From Clostridia bacterium (GTDB lineage Bacteria; Bacillota; Clostridia; Oscillospirales; CAG-272): a DNA stretch of 64,000 nt. The position numbers were made by a program, and so were the translations under genes. The stretch lies in NCBI GenBank assembly GCA_017471825.1, contig JAFURQ010000033.1, forward strand, positions 57,369 through 121,368, written 5' to 3'. This document shows positions 46,551 to 55,147 of the stretch, piece after piece; the stretch's first letter is position 1, and each line of letters begins with the position of its first letter. The notes below the pieces were generated by a model. The model did not search any database and was not told where the DNA came from. It saw only the letters and a program-made list of their open reading frames with translations.

Positions 46551-47450
46551 CTATAAAATATCTATTTCAGTTTCTAATTCGACGGCGAATTTTTCCCGTA
46601 CGGTCTGCCGTGCGAGTGCCACAAGATCAAGAAAATCCTGCGAGGTCGCGGTGCCGTGATTAACTATAAAGCCTGCGTGCTTTTCTGAAATTGAGGCACC
46701 GCCGATACGTGTTCCCTTAAGGCCGCATCTGTCGATTAGATATGCGGCAGAGGTTCCGTCCGGCAAGCGTTTAAAAACGCTGCCAAGGCTATAGCTTTTT
46801 ATTGGTTGTGTTTCCGCTCGCTTTTCCTTAATTTTTGTTATATCGGAGTATATGATATCCGCTTCCTTTTCCTTAAAATCGATCCGAGCAGAAAGAACCG
46901 TCGCTTTACTGCTTTTTATCATACTGCTCCGATATGAGAAGCCGAGCGAGCTTGCGGTAAGAGTCATTGTAAGGTCATCGCGCGGAAAATACAAGGTAAC
47001 GTCTCTGAGGACGGATGCCATATCAAGACCGTATGCTCCTGCGTTAGATGCAACCATTCCTCCGACCGTACCAGGTATTCCAACGAGCAGCTCAAGCCCA
47101 CCGAGATTGTATCGTGCCATACGTATTATGAGCGCTGACGTCATTGCCCCTGCTTCGACGGTTACAAGACAGTTTGTCACTGAAAATCCTGTGAGTGATG
47201 CCGTGCATACAAGCACGCCGTCATACCCCTCGTCGAGCGGCAAGAGATTTGTCATTTTTCCTATCACGCGATGCCGTATGCCGTGAAGGTATAGATACCG
47301 CATGACCTGCTTTAACTGATTTTGAGTGCGCGGAAATGCTATAACCGCCGCACTGCCGCCAATGCGCACAGACGTGTACGGTGCCATCGGCTCATTCCTT
47401 TTATATTCAACATCCTTTTCATCAAAAAACGCAAAAAGATTGTTGATCAT
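46551..47450 (-). CDS. murB: UDP-N-acetylenolpyruvoylglucosamine reductase
   Basis: FAD/NADPH enzyme completing UDP-MurNAc synthesis. The 299 residues show YTSVRIGGSAA, the FAD-site GIPGTVGGMVASNAGAYG, SYRSSMIK, GSVFKRLP with the catalytic Ser, and ISEKHAGFIVN. Type II MurB length. It lies seven bases after recN. Its start has only a weak ribosome binding site (GTGAG), so translation is probably coupled. Confidence 0.96.
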   Translation of the reverse strand: MINNLFAFFDEKDVEYKRNEPMAPYTSVRIGGSAAVIAFPRTQNQLKQVMRYLYLHGIRHRVIGKMTNLLPLDEGYDGVLVCTASLTGFSVTNCLVTVEAGAMTSALIIRMARYNLGGLELLVGIPGTVGGMVASNAGAYGLDMASVLRDVTLYFPRDDLTMTLTASSLGFSYRSSMIKSSKATVLSARIDFKEKEADIIYSDITKIKEKRAETQPIKSYSLGSVFKRLPDGTSAAYLIDRCGLKGTRIGGASISEKHAGFIVNHGTATSQDFLDLVALARQTVREKFAVELETEIDIL

Positions 47451-47457
47451 TATTTAC

Positions 47458-49158
47458 TCACTTTTTAATGTATAGTTCTCTTTCGTTCAGCATATCCTCC
47501 GCAGCCTTGCGCTGTGATTCCGTGACGTCAATTCCGCCGAGAATGCGCGAAAGCTCGGAAATTCTTCCCGTCCTGTCAAGCAGTGTTACGCTCGTTTCGG
47601 TTTTTGAGTTTATTTCCTGTTTTTTTATGAGGAGATGAGTATCCGCCAGGGATGCTATCTGCGCGCTGTGAGTTACGCAAAGAAGCTGAGCGCTTGCGGA
47701 AAGCTCGAGCATTTTTATGCCGATTTTTCTTGCGGTTTTTCCCGAAACGCCCGCATCAATTTCGTCGTAAATGACTGTAGCTATGCCGTCCTTGTCGGAA
47801 ATTGCGGATTTAAGTGCGAGCATTATTCTGGCAAGCTCGCCGCCCGATGCTATACGACTGAGGGGCTGAGCATCCGCACCCTTGTTGGCGCTGATATAAA
47901 AATCAAGCCTGTCGTAGCCCGTAGGATAAAGCACCCGTCTTCCGGATTCGTAATCAGAGGTCATAGATGCAAAGAAAACCACCTTTGGCATATCCAGAAA
48001 TTCAAGGGTACCCTTTACGGTTGCTTCTATTTCCTTCGCCGCTTGCTCGCGACGCGTGTGCAGAGCCTCGGCCACCGAAAGTGCCTCTGTGTACGCCGCC
48101 GCCTCTTGCTTCTCCAGCTTTTTGAGCAGCTCGTCGGAGTTTTCAAGCGTATCAAGCTCTGCCCGCGCTTTATCTCTGAAGGCGAGAACGTCGGCAACGG
48201 TAAGACCGTATTTGCGTTTAAGCTTCGATATTTTATCAAGCCTTGATTCTATTTTATTAAGTGCCTCGGTCGGGTCTGATTCCATATCGGAAATAACGGC
48301 ATAAACCTCTTCGCCTATATCCTCAACCCTGTAGAGCATATCACGCAGAGTCTCAGCGTATTCGGCAAATACAGGAACGACATCGGATATCTGTTCAAGC
48401 GCGCTGATGCTACGGTCAAGCAAAAAGGAAATGCTTCCCTTCTCGCTTCCCTTTAACGCCTTAAAAACAAAGCCCGCGTTCTTACTTATTTTCTCACTGT
48501 TTTTAATTTTTATTTTCTTGTCTATCAGCTCTTCCTCTTCGCCGTCGTGCAATGAAAGCGAGTCGATATCCTTTATCTGGTACTGCAGAATCTCAACAAG
48601 GCGCTCACGTTCGTTCTGAAGCTTTGCAACCTCTTCCTTCCGGCGTCTGATTTCCGTCAGCGCCGCATACTTTTGCGAATATTCCGCGAGAAGCGGAGCG
48701 TTTATTGCATAGATATCGATAAGCTCGAGCTGCTTTTGCGAATCGGTAATTGCCGTAGTGTCGCTCTGCCCGTGTATTGCAACGAGTGATGGCATAACGC
48801 TTCTAAGAACAGAAAGAGTTACAGACCTGCCGTTTACCTTAATTTGTGAGCGGCCATCCGAAAATACAGAGCGCTGAATCAGTATATTCCCATCCTCATC
48901 GGGATATACGCCTGCATCCTCGAGAGATTTGCGTGATTCGTCCGTAAGATTTGTGAAAAAGCCGCTCACCATCGCCGAATCCTCGCCCGTTCTCACAAGC
49001 TCTCTATCCGCCTTTGCACCGAGCAAAAGACTGATTCCGTCGATTATTATTGATTTACCCGCGCCTGTTTCTCCTGTCAGGGCTGTGAAGCCCGAGGAAA
49101 AATCAATATCCGCTTTTTTTATAACTGCAATGTTTTCAATATGTAAGGATTGAAGCAT
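47458..49158 (-). CDS. recN: DNA repair protein RecN
   Basis: SMC-like ATPase acting early at double-strand breaks. The 566 residues have Walker A GETGAGKS near 31-38, two coiled-coil arms (about 160-350), the signature LSRIASGGELARIMLALK and Walker B VIYDEIDAGVSG. The ATG follows GGAGA. It is 27 bases after argR, the usual argR-recN pairing in Firmicutes. Confidence 0.97.
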   Translation of the reverse strand: MLQSLHIENIAVIKKADIDFSSGFTALTGETGAGKSIIIDGISLLLGAKADRELVRTGEDSAMVSGFFTNLTDESRKSLEDAGVYPDEDGNILIQRSVFSDGRSQIKVNGRSVTLSVLRSVMPSLVAIHGQSDTTAITDSQKQLELIDIYAINAPLLAEYSQKYAALTEIRRRKEEVAKLQNERERLVEILQYQIKDIDSLSLHDGEEEELIDKKIKIKNSEKISKNAGFVFKALKGSEKGSISFLLDRSISALEQISDVVPVFAEYAETLRDMLYRVEDIGEEVYAVISDMESDPTEALNKIESRLDKISKLKRKYGLTVADVLAFRDKARAELDTLENSDELLKKLEKQEAAAYTEALSVAEALHTRREQAAKEIEATVKGTLEFLDMPKVVFFASMTSDYESGRRVLYPTGYDRLDFYISANKGADAQPLSRIASGGELARIMLALKSAISDKDGIATVIYDEIDAGVSGKTARKIGIKMLELSASAQLLCVTHSAQIASLADTHLLIKKQEINSKTETSVTLLDRTGRISELSRILGGIDVTESQRKAAEDMLNERELYIKK

Positions 49159-49185
49159 TTTATTCTCCGTGGTTTTACAGTTTTA

Positions 49186-49638
49186 TTAAATGCCGAAGGC
49201 AACCTTTAGCTCCTTAGCAACCTCACCTGCGACCTCCTCATTGCGAACGACGAGAAGTATGGTATCGTCACCGGCAACACTGCCGATGATATGGGGCTTT
49301 TCAAGCGAATCAACACATACGGCAAGGGCATTTGCCATGCCGGGATAGGTTCTGACAACAACTATATTGCCTGCCGCCTCAATATGAAGAACAGAATCGG
49401 TTAATGCAGAATTAAGGACGGGGGTATTACTGTCCTTCCTCACACCCGGAAGTATATATTTATATCCGCCATTGCCGGTGGTTCCCTTAATCAGCTTGAG
49501 CTCGCGAATATCTCTTGATATCGTGGTCTGCGTGGCGTTGATACCGACCTCGCGAAGCTTTTCAATCATCATTTCCTGTGTATCGATATTGTAAATCTCA
49601 ATCAATTCAAGGATTTTCTGCTGTCTTAAATTTTTCAT
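49186..49638 (-). CDS. argR: arginine repressor ArgR/AhrC
   Basis: Hexameric arginine-responsive regulator. The 150 residues have an N-terminal winged helix (about 1-65; ATQTTISRDIRELKL) and a C-terminal arginine-binding domain with GSVAGDDTILLVVRNE containing the GDD ligands. The ATG follows GGGAGG. No arginine genes are in the window, so its targets lie elsewhere. Confidence 0.96.
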   Translation of the reverse strand: MKNLRQQKILELIEIYNIDTQEMMIEKLREVGINATQTTISRDIRELKLIKGTTGNGGYKYILPGVRKDSNTPVLNSALTDSVLHIEAAGNIVVVRTYPGMANALAVCVDSLEKPHIIGSVAGDDTILLVVRNEEVAGEVAKELKVAFGI

Positions 49639-49660
49639 ATTTCCTCCCGCAATAAGCGAA

Positions 49661-50512
49661 TTATATTTTTTCTATTTTTCTCATTTTGCCGAATAGCGTG
49701 GCAAACAGATTATTTTCCGTAAAGGTAAGCATTTTGACTCTTTTTTCCGATGCACGAACTGTGCAGGCTTCCTCCGGAGCAAGCTTTGCGAAAAATCTAC
49801 CGTCGACGGTTACGTTCAATGCACTTCCACCGTTATTGCATACTGTGATTTCTTCGGTCGGCTTAAAGATGACCGAGCGGTTAAAAAAGGCGTGCGGACA
49901 TATCGGAGTTACAAGTATTGAGTCTATATCGTGTGAAACTATGGGGCCGCCCGCCGATAAGGAATATGCAGTTGAGCCAACGGGGGTCGAAAGAATAAGT
50001 CCGTCGGCGCGGTATTTTACGCCCGAGCCGTGCGAGTTTTTAAGTGAAAGCTCCGCAAGACCGACGTAGGTTTCGTGCGAAATTATAACGTCATTAAGGG
50101 CGAGCCGCTGTGACGTTTTTACTTCATTTGCCGACGTCACCGAAACCGAGAGAAGCATCTTTTGCTCTATTTTATATTCGCCTGTAAACAGACCGTTCAA
50201 TGCATCAAGCTCCGACGGCTCGACCTCGGCAAGATATCCGAGATTACCAAGATTTACACCGAGGATCGGAATATCAAGCTCGACAGCAAGAACCGACGCA
50301 TCAATTACGGAGCCGTCACCACCGACAACGAGTATGAGATCAATTGAGTCTGGTATGACGTCAGCTACGATGGCGTTGCCTGTAAGATCGGTCGAATATT
50401 TGCTTTCAACAAGGACGGTTGCGCCCTTGGATTTTAAGAGCTCTGCCACTCTTGTGCTTGTGCATAAATCCCTATCCTTGCTTTGATTTGGAACAATTAA
50501 AATATTTTTCAT
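49661..50512 (-). CDS. nadK: NAD kinase
   Basis: Phosphorylates NAD to NADP. The 283 residues show the GGDG motif at 64-67, GVNLGNLGYLAEV, and TPVGSTAYSLSAGGP. The ATG at 50512 is preferred: AAAGGA lies about ten bases upstream and MKNILIVPN is a normal NadK beginning, while a longer form would begin inside the tlyA-nadK gap. It lies 32 bases after tlyA. Confidence 0.95.
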   Translation of the reverse strand: MKNILIVPNQSKDRDLCTSTRVAELLKSKGATVLVESKYSTDLTGNAIVADVIPDSIDLILVVGGDGSVIDASVLAVELDIPILGVNLGNLGYLAEVEPSELDALNGLFTGEYKIEQKMLLSVSVTSANEVKTSQRLALNDVIISHETYVGLAELSLKNSHGSGVKYRADGLILSTPVGSTAYSLSAGGPIVSHDIDSILVTPICPHAFFNRSVIFKPTEEITVCNNGGSALNVTVDGRFFAKLAPEEACTVRASEKRVKMLTFTENNLFATLFGKMRKIEKI

Positions 50513-50544
50513 ATAACTGCTATCCTTTCTGCCGCAGCCAGCTA

Positions 50545-51270
50545 TCATCTTTTACGAAAATGCGCAAGAAACTCAACGTTACCGTCGCCGCCGACAATAG
50601 AAGATTTTACAAGTGCAAGCTTGTCAAATCCAACACTGTCTGCAAATGCTACGACTCGTTCAACCGCGAGCGTGCGTGCCTTTTCATCCTTTACGATACC
50701 GCCCTTGCCGATGTTCGCCCTGCCGACCTCGAATTGCGGCTTTATAAGACATATAAAATCGGCTCCTGAGGGTAAGCATTCCGCGAGTGCGGGCATTATG
50801 TAGGTGGCGGATATGAACGAGACGTCCATTACCGCAAGGTCGGGAACGTACGGCAAATCCTCGCGGCGCATAAAGCGTGCGTTATAGTTTTCAATCACTG
50901 TAACCCGTGAGTCTCGGCGCAAGGAATCCACAAGCTGGTTGATACCCGAATCAACGGCGATGACCGATATCGCGCCATGCCTTAAAAGGCAATCGGTAAA
51001 TCCGCCGCTCGAGGCGCCAACGTCCAATGCTCGCTTACCCGCAATAGTGAAGTCAAAGGAATCAATGGCACATTTGAGCTTGAGACCGCCGCGGCTGACA
51101 TAGCGCTCGGAGATATCGGCTACCTCGACCCTATCCTCATCCGAGACCTCGAGTGACGGTTTTGTTGCGAGCTTGCCGTTGACGGTGACGAGTGAGTCTG
51201 CTATTATCGATTTTGCCTCGGTTCTGCTACGTGTTATCCCACGCTCAAACAGATATACGTCAAGCCTCAT
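50545..51270 (-). CDS. tlyA: TlyA-family rRNA 2'-O-methyltransferase
   Basis: S-adenosylmethionine-dependent rRNA methyltransferase. The 241 residues join an S4 RNA-binding domain (about 1-62; MRLDVYLFERGITRSRTEAK) to an FtsJ-like Rossmann domain with ALDVGASSGGFTDCLL, VMDVSFIS and LIKPQFE. Start overlaps xseB by 11 bases, so expression is coupled. ispA and dxs, often found between xseB and tlyA, are absent. Confidence 0.94.
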   Translation of the reverse strand: MRLDVYLFERGITRSRTEAKSIIADSLVTVNGKLATKPSLEVSDEDRVEVADISERYVSRGGLKLKCAIDSFDFTIAGKRALDVGASSGGFTDCLLRHGAISVIAVDSGINQLVDSLRRDSRVTVIENYNARFMRREDLPYVPDLAVMDVSFISATYIMPALAECLPSGADFICLIKPQFEVGRANIGKGGIVKDEKARTLAVERVVAFADSVGFDKLALVKSSIVGGDGNVEFLAHFRKR

Positions 51271-51499
51271 TTTCGCTTGTACTGAACGGAACGTCGGTAA
51301 CGGTACCGTCCGCCTCCTCTATGAGCATTTTTACCTTTTGCTCTGCCGATTCAAGCTTGGAATTGCAAAGCTTAATCAGCTCCACCGCTTCCTCGAACGT
51401 CGCCAAAGACTCATCGAGAGAAAGCGAGCCGCCCTCAAGCCGCGCAACAGCGGCCTCGAGCTTCGTCATAGCTTCCTCAAAGGTTATATTTTTCTTCAT
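51260..51499 (-). CDS. xseB: exodeoxyribonuclease VII small subunit
   Basis: Small helical subunit that assembles several copies along XseA. The 79 residues have the family core FEEAMTKLEAAVARLEGG and SLDESLATFEEAVEL. Start overlaps the xseA stop in ATGA. Confidence 0.96.
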   Translation of the reverse strand: MKKNITFEEAMTKLEAAVARLEGGSLSLDESLATFEEAVELIKLCNSKLESAEQKVKMLIEEADGTVTDVPFSTSENEA

Positions 51500-52743
51500 T
51501 TTGTTTTCCTCTTGTTTTGTTTTGTGACTGCCTTTACCTCTGCATCCAGTACGCCGTCTGCAATACGGATAACGATGGGGTCGCCTTCTGCAATGTCCTT
51601 TACAGAGTAGATCACGTTGCCGCCGTGCTCTGTTATAGAATAACCCCTCGCCAGAACCGATAGCGGACTCATGGCGTTTGCTTTACCGGATTCTATTTTT
51701 AGAGCTGACGAAAGATCTGCAAGCCTGCGTTTGATTGCCGCCTCAGCGGTCGACATTGCCCCTACCAAAGCAAGCGAACGGTCGGAAATCATAGCCCTTG
51801 AATCCTTAAACACGGGTTTGTCAGCAATACACTGAAGCCGTTCCCTTTTTCTCTGTGCCACTCTCGTAAGTGAGCTTGAAATACGTGAGGCGGTATTGTC
51901 GAGCGCTATGGCAACGTCGCGAAAGTCCGGCACGGCAAGCTCTGCCGCGGCTGATGGTGTCGGGGCTCGCAAATCGGATACAAAATCACAGATTGTAAAA
52001 TCGGTTTCATGTCCCACTGCGGAAATTATCGGAGTTTGTGCCGAGAAAATACGCCGTGCAAGCGGTTCACTGTTGAACGCCCATAGATCCTCGATAGATC
52101 CGCCGCCTCTGCCTATTATGATAACGTCAACGAGCGCCGATGCGTCGAGATAATCGAGCGCCTTTATCAGATTTTGCTCGGCGCCATCGCCTTGAACAAG
52201 CGATGGGTAAAGATATATGTCGGCAAGTGGATATCTGCGCGACGTCACGTTAATTATATCACGGACAGCGGCGCCCGTCGGTGAGGTTATAACGCCGATT
52301 CGACGCGGAAACCGCGGTATTGGCTTTTTATGCTCATCGGCAAATAGCCCCTCGGAATCAAGCTTCGACTTTAACTGCTCGTACGCTTTATAGTGAGCAC
52401 CGATTCCGTCAGGCGTCATAGAGTTGACGTAGAGCTGAACACTGCCAGTTTGAGGATAAACCGACACCGAGCCGTGCGCGCTTACCTTCATTCCCTCCTC
52501 AAGTGTAAATTTTAGTCGGGAGTGGGCATAGCGAAACATAACCGCACGTATTTGAGCATCGGAATCCTTGAGTGTGAAATAGACATGACCCGAGCGATGA
52601 ACAGTGAGATTTGAGATTTCACCCGTTACGCTGACTGCACTTAAAACACGGTCGGAGTCGATTATACTCTTGACGTAGTTATTTAATTCGCTTACTGTAA
52701 GCGCTGATTTTGATGGGCGCTCACGAAGTGAAGAAATGTCCAT
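51496..52743 (-). CDS. xseA: exodeoxyribonuclease VII large subunit
   Basis: Catalytic subunit of the single-strand-specific exonuclease. The 415 residues have an N-terminal OB fold (about 15-110; ALTVSELNNYVKSI, GHVYFTLKD), a catalytic core with GVITSPTGAAVRDI and IIGRGGGSIEDLWAFN, GHETDFTICDFV, and a coiled C-terminal region. Start overlaps the upstream stop by one base (TAATG). Confidence 0.97.
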   Translation of the reverse strand: MDISSLRERPSKSALTVSELNNYVKSIIDSDRVLSAVSVTGEISNLTVHRSGHVYFTLKDSDAQIRAVMFRYAHSRLKFTLEEGMKVSAHGSVSVYPQTGSVQLYVNSMTPDGIGAHYKAYEQLKSKLDSEGLFADEHKKPIPRFPRRIGVITSPTGAAVRDIINVTSRRYPLADIYLYPSLVQGDGAEQNLIKALDYLDASALVDVIIIGRGGGSIEDLWAFNSEPLARRIFSAQTPIISAVGHETDFTICDFVSDLRAPTPSAAAELAVPDFRDVAIALDNTASRISSSLTRVAQRKRERLQCIADKPVFKDSRAMISDRSLALVGAMSTAEAAIKRRLADLSSALKIESGKANAMSPLSVLARGYSITEHGGNVIYSVKDIAEGDPIVIRIADGVLDAEVKAVTKQNKRKTK

Positions 52744-53696
52744 TATTTTTTCTCCGTATTGAAGGCTCTTTCGGTAAGGTAAGCAATTCCGACAGCATTG
52801 TCGGACGAAAGCTGAGGCACGGCAAAGCTCGCATCAAATCTGTCAGCAAGCCGCGCTTTAATTATCGAATTGCTCATAACTCCGCCGGCAAAGAGGAATT
52901 CGCTCTTGCAGTGCTGTGATTCATAAAAATCGGCAAGTGAAATAAGTCCGCGGGAAATGTACTCGAGAACGAAAGCGGAAACGAGCGACTTATCACCTGT
53001 TTCTGCATACATTTTTGCCGCTATGTTTTCGCCTCCCGAAAGATTGATATAGGAACCGGAAAGCGTAGGCTTGCGGGACGTGAGCTTCTTGGTATTAGCG
53101 AGGGCAAGCTCCTCGATATGCGAGCCGCAGGGGAAAGGAAGCCCCATAAGTACGCCGACACGGTCAATAAGCTGACCCGCATTAAGATCTGCGGTACCGC
53201 CGACAACGTCCGCCTTGAAGGCTGCCTCATCGGGTACAACGCGGAGCATTTCTGTAGTGCCGCCTGAGACGTGAAATGCACAAAATTCCCTGTCAAAAAG
53301 GTCGGACCTATTAGAAGAATAGAGCGCCGCAGCAATATGCCCGCACTGATGTGAGAATTTATAGATAGGAATGTCAGTTGCAGCAGATACCGATGTAGCC
53401 GCGGCAACGCCCGAGAGGAAGCACGGCATATACGAGCCCTCTACGTTTCGCGGCTTTTCGCTTACACCAATGGCAACAACTTCACCGTCGCCGATTTCCC
53501 TGCGCGCCCTTTGCATAGCCACCGGCAGATTTTTTATATGAGCAAAGACGGCATCCGATTGACGCAACCCACACTCCCCCGCCTTGACCGGCAATGGAAT
53601 TTTGATGTTCGCGGCAAGCGTACCGTCAACTCCTATAAGTGCAACAGAGGTGGTGTAATTGCTGGTGTCGACACCCATTACAAACTGTTTTTTCAT
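52743..53696 (-). CDS. Kae1/TsaD-like protein (peptidase M22 family paralogue)
   Basis: ASKHA-fold protein resembling TsaD, the t6A transferase, but shorter and divergent at 317 residues. It shows GVDTSNYTTSVA at the N-terminus, the metal-binding SHQCGHIAAAL at about 114-124 matching HxxxH, HVSGGTTE, and a late FAGGVMSNS. In Clostridia such a paralogue commonly sits between nusB and xseA; whether it acts in t6A synthesis or otherwise is unknown. The true tsaD is not in the window. It overlaps nusB by four bases. Confidence 0.82.
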   Translation of the reverse strand: MKKQFVMGVDTSNYTTSVALIGVDGTLAANIKIPLPVKAGECGLRQSDAVFAHIKNLPVAMQRARREIGDGEVVAIGVSEKPRNVEGSYMPCFLSGVAAATSVSAATDIPIYKFSHQCGHIAAALYSSNRSDLFDREFCAFHVSGGTTEMLRVVPDEAAFKADVVGGTADLNAGQLIDRVGVLMGLPFPCGSHIEELALANTKKLTSRKPTLSGSYINLSGGENIAAKMYAETGDKSLVSAFVLEYISRGLISLADFYESQHCKSEFLFAGGVMSNSIIKARLADRFDASFAVPQLSSDNAVGIAYLTERAFNTEKK

Positions 53697-54097
53697 TTTC
53701 TACCGAGAGCGCCTGCGATTGAATTCATAACGCCGTTGACGAAGGAATACGCCTTTTCGTCATCAAACTTTTTCGCAAGCTCAACGGCTTCGTTTATAGA
53801 CACCTTTGCAGGAATGTCCTCCATAAACATAAGCTCATACGTAGACAAGCGCAGTATTGCCACCGAGGCAATTGATATTCTGTCTTTCTTCCAGCCAACG
53901 AGATTTTTTTCTATACATTCCTCGATAACTCTCGCGTTTTCATAGAAGCCGAAAAATACGGTCCTGACGTAATCGTTACACTCAAGTCCTCTTACACCCG
54001 TTGCTTTTTCGAAGATTTCTTCTGGCGTTTCATCGTTTTTGCTTGCTCCTTCAAACAAAAGTAAGAAGGCATTTTCTCTTGCTGTCTTTCTGTTCAT
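53693..54097 (-). CDS. nusB: transcription antitermination factor NusB
   Basis: Binds boxA RNA with S10 in rRNA antitermination. The 134 residues are all-helical with the family pattern RENAFLLLFEGAS, LRLSTYELMFMEDIPAKVSINEAVELAKKF and FVNGVMNSI. The ATG at 54097 has GAGGA about ten bases upstream; the longer form would start inside the promoter. It heads an eleven-gene operon ending with dnaE. Confidence 0.95.
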   Translation of the reverse strand: MNRKTARENAFLLLFEGASKNDETPEEIFEKATGVRGLECNDYVRTVFFGFYENARVIEECIEKNLVGWKKDRISIASVAILRLSTYELMFMEDIPAKVSINEAVELAKKFDDEKAYSFVNGVMNSIAGALGRK

Positions 54098-54133
54098 AGG
54101 TAAAATATCCTCAAAATAAAATATATTATTAAC

Positions 54134-54162
54134 ATTATAAATCTTTGCGCACAAAATGTCAA
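54134..54162 (-). promoter_or_regulatory. consensus sigma-A promoter, nusB-dnaE operon
   Basis: Perfect TTGACA and TATAAT with 17 bases on the minus strand, about 37 bases before nusB. Confidence 0.87.
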
Positions 54163-54214
54163 CCGAAAAAGAATAAAATTATTCATTTTTGCATTTTTAT
54201 TCATTGTGCAATAC

Positions 54215-54230
54215 GCGAATGAGCGAATGA
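54215..54230. repeat. tandem octamer in divergent promoter region
   Basis: GCGAATGA occurs twice head to tail, between the nusB and plus-strand promoters, 22 bases before the plus -35. TTCATT copies of opposite polarity lie just upstream. Possible operator; otherwise the 215-base spacer is AT-rich and featureless. Confidence 0.35.
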
Positions 54231-54251
54231 AAGATATTTTTGCTAAAAGGC

Positions 54252-54280
54252 TTGCAAATTTTTTATTTATGTGATATTAT
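54252..54280 (+). promoter_or_regulatory. sigma-A promoter, small membrane protein gene
   Basis: TTGCAA, 17 bases, TATTAT, about 33 bases before the ATG at 54313. Confidence 0.6.
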
Positions 54281-54312
54281 ATTTTCGTTACTGACCGCGA
54301 AAGGAGAGGAAT

Positions 54313-54774
54313 ATGAAAAGGCTTGAAAAAATTTTGCTTCATACCTGCGCTTTTACCGTACTTATTTCCCTGTTGTTCTTCATTGTGGCGCGAATCGGCA
54401 AGACTGATGCTACAATAAACATCGAGTTAATTCAATACCTGATTATTCTTCTTTTCGGCCTTATCATCGCTATTGTTAATCTCGTGTTTGAATTAAAATG
54501 GCATATTGCTATAAAGGTTGCTGTGCATTATGCGGTTCTGCTTGCCGCTTTCCTCATAGTCTTTGCAAACGGTGCTATTTCTCTCGACTCTGCTGCTGAC
54601 TTTTTCGTTGCGATAGTAATTTTCACTCTCCTGTATGCCGTTTTCTTTGCGCTTTCGGTTGTTATAAGCAAATCGGTTAAAAGCCTTGACGATAAGATTG
54701 ATTCCACAAAGAAAAGCGATAATCAGGTAAAAAAGGAAACAAAAAAGGAAAATTACAAGCCTCGTTTCAAATAA
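54313..54774 (+). CDS. four-helix membrane protein, DUF3021-like
   Basis: The 153 residues form four hydrophobic helices (about 10-30, 38-58, 68-88, 97-120) and a lysine-rich cytoplasmic tail (about 125-153). Length, helix spacing and the tryptophan-containing loop before helix 3 resemble DUF3021 proteins, but I cannot confirm membership. AAAGGAGAGG lies five bases before the ATG. It is divergent from nusB with its own promoter; function unknown. Confidence 0.72.
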   Translation: MKRLEKILLHTCAFTVLISLLFFIVARIGKTDATINIELIQYLIILLFGLIIAIVNLVFELKWHIAIKVAVHYAVLLAAFLIVFANGAISLDSAADFFVAIVIFTLLYAVFFALSVVISKSVKSLDDKIDSTKKSDNQVKKETKKENYKPRFK

Positions 54775-54850
54775 TTTGACACGGGTACCCACTTTTTTTG
54801 AAGTTTTTCATTCAAGAATCGTGATAAAATTCATTTCTTCATCTATATCA

Positions 54851-54879
54851 GCGGGCGTGTGCGCGACAAATTCCGCCAC
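54851..54879 (+). repeat. partial direct and inverted copies of the tRNA-Leu 5' end
   Basis: GCGGGCGTG at 54851-54859 repeats the tRNA 5' end at 54896-54904. AATTCCGCCAC at 54869-54879 is the exact complement of GTGGCGGAATT at 54902-54912 in the tRNA D-arm. The rest of 54775-54895 shows no gene. Confidence 0.6.
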
Positions 54880-54895
54880 TTCCGCTCACATATTG

Positions 54896-54979
54896 GCGGG
54901 CGTGGCGGAATTGGCAGACGCGCCAGACTTAGGATCTGGTGGTTACCCCGTGCAGGTTCAAGTCCTGTCGCCCGCACCA
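54896..54979 (+). tRNA. tRNA-Leu (anticodon UAG)
   Basis: Acceptor GCGGGCG pairs with CGCCCGC; the anticodon stem CCAGA/TCTGG holds the loop CTTAGGA, giving anticodon UAG (reads CUA and related Leu codons). The long variable arm (GTGGTTACCCCGTG region) is class II, the T loop is TTCAAGT, and the CCA end is encoded. A strong terminator starts directly at the 3' end. Confidence 0.97.
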
Positions 54980-55023
54980 AAAACAACCTAAATTGAACCG
55001 CAAGGTCAATTTAGGTTGTTTTT
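54979..55023 (+). terminator. intrinsic terminator after tRNA-Leu
   Basis: AAAAACAACCTAAATTG pairs with CAATTTAGGTTGTTTTT, capped by ACC-GCAA-GGT with a GNRA tetraloop and one bulged A; a T run ends it. The stem begins inside the encoded CCA. Confidence 0.9.
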
Positions 55024-55043
55024 ATTCAAGTCGCAGGCTTGAG

Positions 55044-55103
55044 TATGGCATCACGCTTTAGCGTGTATGGAATTGCCGAAGGCGTATTGCATTACGCTAG
55101 ATG
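55044..55103. repeat. three tandem mini-hairpin units
   Basis: Units at 55044-55065, 55066-55084 and 55085-55103 each begin TATGGCAT, TATGGAAT or TATTGCAT. The first two continue with a small hairpin (CACGC-TTTA-GCGTG and GCC-GAA-GGC); the third is degenerate. A related TCAAG/CTTGA hairpin precedes them. The rest of 55024-55147 shows no ORF or RNA gene I recognise. Confidence 0.55.
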
Positions 55104-55147
55104 TATTTTCTGCTTGCCTGATTCCGTAGAATGCTTTATGTTTTTAT

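Noticed and set aside
54776-54991. 71-codon plus-strand ORF with AGVAELADAPDLGSGG
   Set aside because: It is a translation of tRNA-Leu itself, another common spurious ORF.
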